Source of the DNA: Aurantiacibacter sp. MUD11
Lineage (GTDB): Bacteria; Pseudomonadota; Alphaproteobacteria; Sphingomonadales; Sphingomonadaceae
Direction of reading: 5' to 3'
Length of the DNA: 64,000 bases
Assembly (NCBI RefSeq): GCF_026967575.1
Contig: NZ_CP114054.1
Span: forward strand, 2,108,001 to 2,172,000
The translations under genes and the position numbers were made by a program. Below the pieces are notes generated by a model. It had not been told where the DNA came from, made no database searches, and worked only from the letters and a program-made list of their open reading frames with translations. This document shows, in pieces, positions 58,939-64,000 of this stretch (position 1 is the first letter of the stretch; the number at the start of each line of letters is the position of its first letter).

Positions 58939-59855
58939 AACATCCTCCGCAAGGCACCGACGACGGTCAGCCGCGCGGTGAGCATGGCCAGGATCACGCC
59001 CGCCACCGGTACGGCACCGATCACCAGCCAGTCGCGCGTCGCCAGCGTTCCCCCGGCGACCAGGCCCGATCCCAAGGCGGCAAATTGCTGGCCCAGCACG
59101 AAGATCGCGCCGATCCCAAGCGCCAGCCCGGCCACGCCGCCCAGCGCGGCGTCGATGCCGATGGAACGCTGGAAGATGCGGGCGATCTGCCCGTCGGTTC
59201 CACCAAGATGGTGGATCACGTCGATGGTGTCGCGGTTGGAGCCGAGCGCGCTGCGCGCCGCCAGCCAGACGGCGGCCACGCTGGTGGCGGCCAGCAGCAC
59301 GACCAGGCCGATGGCGAGATATTGCAGCGAGCGGATCGCGTTGAACACCGGTGCCAGCCAGCCCGCCTGCGCGTCTAGTCTTGCGGAAGGCACCTCGGCC
59401 ACCAGTTCGGCGCGCAATTCGCGCAGGCGCAAGGCCGTGACGGGACCGGATAGGCGCACGTCGATCAGCGCGGGCGTGGGGACGGCGGCCTCGCCGGTGG
59501 CCGCTTCACCCAGCCATGGCTCGAGCAGTGCGGCAAGCTCGGCATCGGGCACGCGGCGGACCGAGGCGACATCGTCGCGCGCGGTCAGGAAAGCGACCGC
59601 CTGTTCGGCCTGCCGCTCGCGCTCAGCCGGCGCGCCCTCGACAATCTGGACCGTGATGCCGCCGGCGATCTCCGTCCGGGCATTGGTCGCGACATTGTGG
59701 AGCGCGAGGCCCGCGCCGGCCGCCATTACCGTCAGCGCGATCATGATCGCCATGACCCACGGCATCGGGCCAGCGATGCGCGCTTGCGGCAACATGCGCG
59801 CGCTTTCGCTGCCGAAGCGCGGTGCTCCACGGCGGATCAGTCCTGCAAGTGCCAT
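58935..59855 (-). CDS. ftsX: Cell-division ABC transporter permease-like protein FtsX
   Basis: A 306-residue inner-membrane protein with four transmembrane segments: one at about 32-52, then three in the C-terminal half (LAIGLVVLLAATSVAAVWLA, GGVAGLALGIGAIFVLGQQF and WLVIGAVPVAGVILAML). The large periplasmic loop (about 55-175) is where FtsX activates cell-wall hydrolases. The cytoplasmic SNRDTIDVIHHLGGTDGQIAR segment contacts FtsE. The start at 59855 overlaps the ftsE stop by one base (TGATG); a far longer open frame upstream is antisense or out-of-frame and not coding. Confidence 0.92.
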   Translation of the reverse strand: MALAGLIRRGAPRFGSESARMLPQARIAGPMPWVMAIMIALTVMAAGAGLALHNVATNARTEIAGGITVQIVEGAPAERERQAEQAVAFLTARDDVASVRRVPDAELAALLEPWLGEAATGEAAVPTPALIDVRLSGPVTALRLRELRAELVAEVPSARLDAQAGWLAPVFNAIRSLQYLAIGLVVLLAATSVAAVWLAARSALGSNRDTIDVIHHLGGTDGQIARIFQRSIGIDAALGGVAGLALGIGAIFVLGQQFAALGSGLVAGGTLATRDWLVIGAVPVAGVILAMLTARLTVVGALRRML

Positions 59856-60577
59856 CAGGCCATCACCTCGCGCTTTGGCGGGTAACGCAGAGCCCCCGTG
59901 GGGTCGGACAGCGTGCCCTTGTCGAGCCGCATGATCAGGGAATCGGGCACCTTGCGCAGCAGGTGGACGTCGTGGGTGGCGACCACCACCGTGGTGCCCA
60001 GCCGGTTCAGCGCCTCGAACAGGCGCAGCAGCTTCACTGCCATATCGGGATCGACGTTGCCGGTCGGTTCGTCGGCCACCAGGATTTCCGGTCGGGCGAT
60101 AACCGCGCGGGCAATGGCGACGCGCTGCTGTTCGCCGCCCGAAAGCGTGGCAGGGCGGGCATCGATGCGGTGCTCCAGCCCGACCCACTCCAGCATGTCG
60201 GCCACCGGTTTCTGGATCTCGTTCTCGCTCATGCCCGAAATGCGCAGCGGCAGCGCGACATTGTCGAAGGCGGTAAGGTGCGGGATCAGTCGGAAGTCCT
60301 GGAACACAACGCCGATCCGGCGGCGGAAGTCCGGCAGGTTGCGGCGCGGCTGGGTGATCAGATCGTGCCCGAACATGCGGATGGCTCCGCGCGACGGCCG
60401 CTGGGCGAGGTAGAGCAGCTTCAGCATCGAGGTCTTGCCCGCGCCGCTGGCGCCGGTGAGGAAATAGAAGCTGCCGGGATAGAGCGTAAAGGAAATGTCG
60501 CTCAGCACCTCTTTGTCGGTGCCGTAACGCAGCCCGACATTGTCGAACTGGACAATTGAATCCTCGTGGCCGCTCAT
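59855..60577 (-). CDS. ftsE: Cell-division ATP-binding protein FtsE
   Basis: A 240-residue ABC ATPase. Walker A GASGAGKTS (about 42-50), Q-loop region VVFQDFRLIPHLTAFDNVALPLRI, signature LSGGEQQR (about 143-150), Walker B ILVADEPTGNVD and the His-switch THD are all intact. It powers FtsX at the division septum. It heads the four-gene run ftsE-ftsX-ydcF-plsC. The ATG at 60577 is divergent from the zinc-ribbon gene. Confidence 0.95.
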   Translation of the reverse strand: MSGHEDSIVQFDNVGLRYGTDKEVLSDISFTLYPGSFYFLTGASGAGKTSMLKLLYLAQRPSRGAIRMFGHDLITQPRRNLPDFRRRIGVVFQDFRLIPHLTAFDNVALPLRISGMSENEIQKPVADMLEWVGLEHRIDARPATLSGGEQQRVAIARAVIARPEILVADEPTGNVDPDMAVKLLRLFEALNRLGTTVVVATHDVHLLRKVPDSLIMRLDKGTLSDPTGALRYPPKREVMA

Positions 60578-60743
60578 GGCCGCTAGCTAGGCGCTCTAGA
60601 TGACGACGGGAAGGGTAAGCGAGACATTCACCATGCTTATATGCGCTGGTGCTTGTGGAAAAAAGGCGGAACTGTGCCCTTGATACGGCTGCGTTAGCTT
60701 GCCCTTGCGTGCATGCGAGGCGTAGGAAACTGCGGTAGTTACG

Positions 60744-61634
60744 ATGATTATCCAGTGTCCCGCCTGCTCGACGCGCTATGTCGTGCCCGATACCGCCATC
60801 GGCGTCGAAGGCCGAACCGTGCGCTGTGCCAAGTGCCGGCACAGCTGGTTCCAGGATGGCCCGCACGTGCCCGGCGCGCCGGGAGGCGAGGCCCCGGCGC
60901 CGGCGCCTGCTCCGACACCCACGCCGACGCCGACGCCGCCTCCGGCAGCAGCGCCCGCCCCGCCACCGCCACCTCCGCCGGAGCCGGTTGCGGAAGCGCC
61001 GGTAGCCGAGCCGACACCTGCACCTGCGCCAATTGCTGAGCCAGAGCCGGCCCCGGAACCCGTCGCCACCGAGGAGCCGGAAGAGGAGCCGTTGCCCGAC
61101 CTGCCGCAGGCGGACAGCGAGGTTGCCCCGCCGCCGGTGGTCGAGGAGCATGAGCAATACGAGGCTGAAGGGTCCTATTTCGATCCCGACCCGATGTTCC
61201 GCCCGCGCCGCAACCCGCTGCGCATGTGGACCTGGGCGGCGGCCATCTTCGCCATCGTCGCGGCAGGGACGATCTTCGCGGTCAGCTATTGGGGCCTGCC
61301 GGACTGGGTGCCGGTCGAACGTCCGACCTTCGCCGCCGACCAGCCCGACCTGCAGCTGGATTTCCCTCCCGAAGAGCAGGAACGCCGCCAGTTACCCAAT
61401 GGTACCGAGTTCTTCGGGGCGAGCGGACGCATTACCAATATCGGCACCCAGACGCGTGACATCCCGACCATCCTGATCGTCCTGCGCGATAGCCGCGATG
61501 CCATCGTCTACAGCTGGGAAGTGCCGCCGCCGCAGCGCACGCTGGCGCCGGGCGAGACGGTGACCATCAACGAGGCCGTGACCGATATTCCCCGCCGCGC
61601 GCGTTTCGCCGAATTCGGCTGGAAACCCGAGTAG
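60744..61634 (+). CDS. MJ0042-type zinc-ribbon membrane protein
   Basis: A 296-residue protein. The N-terminus [20 protein letters not shown]...RCAKC (Cys 5, 8, 28, 31) is a zinc ribbon of the MJ0042 type. Residues about 45-135 are a Pro/Ala/Glu/Thr-rich linker with PTPTP runs. One transmembrane helix is at 161-184, and the C-terminal domain (about 200-296) looks like DUF3426 ([37 protein letters not shown]). The topology suggests a cytoplasmic zinc sensor or anchor with an external beta domain. It is divergent from ftsE; function unknown. Confidence 0.85.
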   Translation: MIIQCPACSTRYVVPDTAIGVEGRTVRCAKCRHSWFQDGPHVPGAPGGEAPAPAPAPTPTPTPTPPPAAAPAPPPPPPPEPVAEAPVAEPTPAPAPIAEPEPAPEPVATEEPEEEPLPDLPQADSEVAPPPVVEEHEQYEAEGSYFDPDPMFRPRRNPLRMWTWAAAIFAIVAAGTIFAVSYWGLPDWVPVERPTFAADQPDLQLDFPPEEQERRQLPNGTEFFGASGRITNIGTQTRDIPTILIVLRDSRDAIVYSWEVPPPQRTLAPGETVTINEAVTDIPRRARFAEFGWKPE

Positions 61635-61666
61635 CACTGCCGCCGCGCAAGTCGCGATTTCATCGC

Positions 61667-61695
61667 TTGCAGCACAGGTGCCTTCTTGCTAGGGG
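61667..61695 (+). promoter_or_regulatory. Candidate promoter of tRNA-Leu
   Basis: TTGCAG (61667-61672), a 17-base spacer and TAGGGG (61690-61695), followed by a GCGCGC discriminator, lie 49 bases before the tRNA. A perfect 8-bp hairpin GGCGGGCC/GGCCCGCC (61710-61728) sits in between and may instead end the zinc-ribbon transcript. Confidence 0.35.
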
Positions 61696-61743
61696 CGCGC
61701 TCCTACCGAGGCGGGCCGCTGGCCCGCCCTTCTGTATCGATGT

Positions 61744-61830
61744 GCGGTCGTGGCGGAACTGGTAGACGCGCAACGTTGAGGTCGTTGTGGCCGAAAGGCC
61801 GTGGAAGTTCGAGTCTTCTCGACCGCACCA
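61744..61830 (+). tRNA. tRNA-Leu (anticodon GAG)
   Basis: An 87-base tRNA. The acceptor stem GCGGTCG pairs with CGACCGC, the D arm contains GGTAGACGC, the anticodon stem CAACG/CGTTG encloses TTGAGGT with anticodon GAG, and a long class II variable arm GTGGCCGAAAGGCCGT is present, as in all tRNA-Leu. The T arm contains GTTCGAGTC. CCA is encoded (61828-61830). Confidence 0.95.
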
Positions 61831-62141
61831 TCATTTCTCCGAAAATCTGACATTCCGGGCTGTCCCCGCGGCGGGGCGGGCTGGTCGCAATTGCGCTCAG
61901 GCGCTGGCGGCGCGCGGGCCGCGCAGTACCTGTCAAAGGTGGCCTGAAATCGCCTCGCTACCGCGCCGGTCAATTCCGGGCGATTTGCGGTCGACGCAAG
62001 ATCGTTGCTTTCGTGATTCCCGTAAATGACTGCTTTGCTTGAGTTTGTTGATCCTAATCAATGTTAGTAACGTCCGTGACGGTCAAATAGCCCTGCCTAA
62101 TGTGCGGAGTCTCGCACGCGGAAGACAGGGAAGGAACTCAC
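61831..62141. other. 311-bp gap after tRNA-Leu; no protein gene
   Basis: The first 150 bases are GC-rich without structure I can name; no integrase or tRNA-fragment repeat is seen. The last 110 bases are AT-richer and hold TTGAGT (62039-62044), a 17-base spacer and TGTTAG (62062-62067), a TTGAT-CCTA-ATCAA dyad in the spacer, and a GTGCG/CGCAC hairpin near 62101-62117. This probably is the promoter region of the repeat protein. Confidence 0.55.
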
Positions 62142-64000
62142 ATGAAGACCCGGATTCGATCGACCTTGACGACAAGCGCTTCGGTGCTGTCGTTGTGCAT
62201 CGCCAGTACGGCGCTGGCCAACGGGGGAACGCAGACCGTCGTGCCCGGTGAAGACCTTCCCGCCGATGCCACGCTGGAAGCCGGGGAGACGTTGGAGACC
62301 GGTGTCACGACCACCGGATCGCCTTCCGCCGAGTCCTTCGTGATCGATGTACCCAGTGGCACCTTCACCCAGCACCTGATGGTCGAGGACGAGGATCACG
62401 ATCACACTGTCACGGTGCAGGCGCTCGAGCCCCCGCTTTCCCTCAGCCTGGTCAATGACGGCACGCTCAGCATCATTGCCGACTCCACCGCGGTCTCGGG
62501 CGAGGGGACTCCGGCTTCGGCGGTCGCCTATGTCGAAGATGCGGTAAGCCAGATCCTGACCGCACCCGAAGCCGACCTTGATATCTATCTTGCCAACAAC
62601 GGTTCGCTCACGGTCGGTGCCCTGGCCTTGGCGCAGGGCAATGACGGGCAGTCGGCCACTGCCAATGCCGAGGTCGACGGCGCCTTGCACCAGGAAGCCA
62701 CGGTCGAGGGCGGCGGCAACGGTACCGCACAGGTGACCGGGGTAAACACCGGCACGTTCGAAACCTTTGCCGATGCCACGGCTACCGCCGACGGCGAAGC
62801 AGTTGCCACCGCCGATGTGCGGGAAGCGCTGTTCATGCGCGCGCAGGCCAATGGTGCCGGCGATGGTGCGGTCAGCACCGACTACAGCAATTCGGGCAGC
62901 GTGACGGCCTGGAGCAGTGCGCTGGCTACCAGCAACGATGCCGATGCCTATGCCCAGGCTACCACGGGCGGCGGCGAGCACGGCCTCGTGCATGTCCGCG
63001 GGGCCGCCAACGGCGTCGGCCTCGATTCGGCCGATGTCACCTTCACCAACGAGAGCGGCGGCACGTTCGACGCGATGGCCACTGCCGTGGCCACTGCGCC
63101 GGGCTTTGCCGAAGCCTTCGCCATTGGCGGCGATGCCTTCTCCGGCGAGCACGACGAAAAGGGTGGCGGCATCGTCATGAAAGCCCAGGCCAGCGGTCAG
63201 GACGACGGCACGATGACGGTCACGCTGGTCAATGACGGCGCGATGTCCTTCGCCTACAATTCGACGGCCACGTCCACCGGCATCCCGGTGCCGGATGACA
63301 CCGCGACAACGCAGGATGTGATCCCGGACAATAGCGGTGCCCTGGCGGTCAGCTACGCCAATGGCGCGATCCACCAGATCGTCGAGGCCGGCGGACCGGA
63401 AAGCTTCATCGGCCGCACCGGCGTTGCCAGCATCGACAACGGCGGCAGCCTGAGCTTCAACGCCTCTGCCACCGCCACCTCTGTCGCCTTCAGCGAGGCC
63501 GTTGCCTTTATCGGCGGCGCCGTCGTGCAGCAGGGCGAGATCAGCGGAGAAGCGACGCTCGACTTCGGCAACACCGGCGATTTCTCCGTCGGCACCAATG
63601 CCGTTGCGGATGGTGCGGTCGGCCTCGCCTATGCCGAAGCCATCGGCGTGGTGCAGGAAATGATCGCCACGGTCGGGGCCAATTCGGTCTTCGGCAACGG
63701 CGGTGATTTCGCCGTCGATGCAACGGCAACTGCGACCGGCACCGAGGGTGCCTTTGCCGGCGCCGAAGCCATCGGCTTTACCGCGACTGCCGAACCGCTG
63801 GCGATTTCCGCCGACAATTCGGGAACCTTCACCGTAACTTCGACTGCCACGTCGGATGGCTTTGCCGAGGCATTCGCCGGCGGTCTCGGCTTCTTCGCCG
63901 ACATCGACCCGACGCAGCTGCCGCCCGATGAGGGTTCCGGCCACGGCGGTGGCCACGGCGGCGGCGGCGGCCAGGGCGGCGGTGGCGGCGAAGGCCATGA
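62142..64000 (+). CDS. Large secreted repeat protein, 5' part (runs out of the window)
   Basis: At least 619 residues with no stop before the window end. A signal peptide (1-27, cleaved near ALA-N) is followed by an Ala/Gly/Thr/Asp-rich body. A recurring motif N-x-G-x-[LFV]-x-[VF]-x-A-x-A begins near residues 105, 152, 202, 250, 303, 363, 397, 433, 477, 518 and 559, about every 45 residues, with alternating small residues suited to a beta-solenoid. The last visible residues are His/Gly-rich. Cys occurs only in the signal region. I recognise no named family; a surface adhesin, matrix or autotransporter passenger is possible. The ATG has GGGAAGGA seven bases upstream. The C-terminus, which would show the anchor or export route, is outside the window. 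The complementary strand also has a long open frame, judged to be a shadow. Confidence 0.78.
   Translation, partial: MKTRIRSTLTTSASVLSLCIASTALANGGTQTVVPGEDLPADATLEAGETLETGVTTTGSPSAESFVIDVPSGTFTQHLMVEDEDHDHTVTVQALEPPLSLSLVNDGTLSIIADSTAVSGEGTPASAVAYVEDAVSQILTAPEADLDIYLANNGSLTVGALALAQGNDGQSATANAEVDGALHQEATVEGGGNGTAQVTGVNTGTFETFADATATADGEAVATADVREALFMRAQANGAGDGAVSTDYSNSGSVTAWSSALATSNDADAYAQATTGGGEHGLVHVRGAANGVGLDSADVTFTNESGGTFDAMATAVATAPGFAEAFAIGGDAFSGEHDEKGGGIVMKAQASGQDDGTMTVTLVNDGAMSFAYNSTATSTGIPVPDDTATTQDVIPDNSGALAVSYANGAIHQIVEAGGPESFIGRTGVASIDNGGSLSFNASATATSVAFSEAVAFIGGAVVQQGEISGEATLDFGNTGDFSVGTNAVADGAVGLAYAEAIGVVQEMIATVGANSVFGNGGDFAVDATATATGTEGAFAGAEAIGFTATAEPLAISADNSGTFTVTSTATSDGFAEAFAGGLGFFADIDPTQLPPDEGSGHGGGHGGGGGQGGGGGEGH

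Noticed and set aside
61744..62141. tRNA-Leu as an insertion site for a mobile element
   Set aside because: No integrase, no repeated tRNA 3' end and no change in base composition nearby. The following gene is probably a normal surface-protein gene.
62097..63998. A 633-residue open frame antisense to the repeat protein
   Set aside because: It lacks a signal peptide and a ribosome site, whereas the plus-strand frame has both and shows an ordered repeat. The antisense frame follows from the repetitive GC-rich codons.

Overview
The window looks like one contiguous stretch of ordinary chromosome from a high-GC alphaproteobacterium, most likely Sphingomonadales and probably Erythrobacteraceae. 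The evidence is the GC-rich codon use, a CIRCE-controlled groESL, the ftsE-ftsX-ydcF-plsC run, many small lipoproteins, a His-rich TonB receptor, TTGAC-type promoters and a general-stress (EcfG-like) promoter candidate. That placement is inference from gene content; no 16S gene is present. I see no insertion sequence, prophage, integrase or CRISPR array. Coding density is high and most genes sit in short, tightly overlapping operons.

Layout. 1-5,010: the 3' end of metK, a DUF418 membrane protein, an MFS transporter, then a GbsR/MarR-type regulator with two small membrane proteins and two near-identical palindromes, and a glutathione transferase. 5,100-7,950: the two subunits of a 3-oxoacid CoA-transferase, separated by a lipoprotein with a long Pro/Thr linker and a HAD-like domain. 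7,943-8,457: a gene-free region with an orphan strong terminator. 8,458-16,400: a CDC48-type AAA ATPase, an MscS channel, DNA polymerase I, a small acidic lipoprotein and a class A beta-lactamase-like protein. 16,500-23,630: a lipoprotein methyltransferase homologue followed by a copper-handling block (DUF305-LVIVD fusion, copB, copA, csoR, membrane DUF305 protein) with a CsoR-type operator between copA and csoR. 23,680-31,330: DUF885 lipoprotein, groEL/groES, MATE exporter, lipoprotein cytochrome c, S41 protease. 31,400-43,630: rplL and rplJ on the minus strand, an HTH-DUF2975-micropeptide operon, a HAD phosphatase lipoprotein, then rpoB and rpoC on the plus strand. 43,640-64,000: mostly housekeeping (gltX, dcd, putA, ftsE/ftsX, plsC, tRNA-Leu) mixed with a zinc-type TonB receptor, a duplicated cupredoxin-like lipoprotein, a stand-alone Nmad3 protein, and at the right edge a large secreted repeat protein that runs out of the window.

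How the genes work together. The copper block is the clearest module: outer-membrane CopB, periplasmic multicopper oxidase CopA, two DUF305 proteins and the cytoplasmic sensor CsoR around one shared operator. The groES-groEL unit has a complete promoter plus HrcA operator. The GbsR and DUF2975 operons both show repeated operator sites that suggest autoregulation. The ribosomal-stalk genes rplJ/rplL and the polymerase genes rpoB/rpoC, usually one operon, are here on opposite strands, with four unrelated genes between them.

The least explained items are the 11-copy repeat protein at the right edge, the HAD lipoprotein inside the CoA-transferase operon, the orphan terminator near 8,241-8,269, the hairpin repeat pair at about 10.8 kb and 49.5 kb, and the 14-bp inverted repeat around a TGCAA dyad near 43.67 kb.
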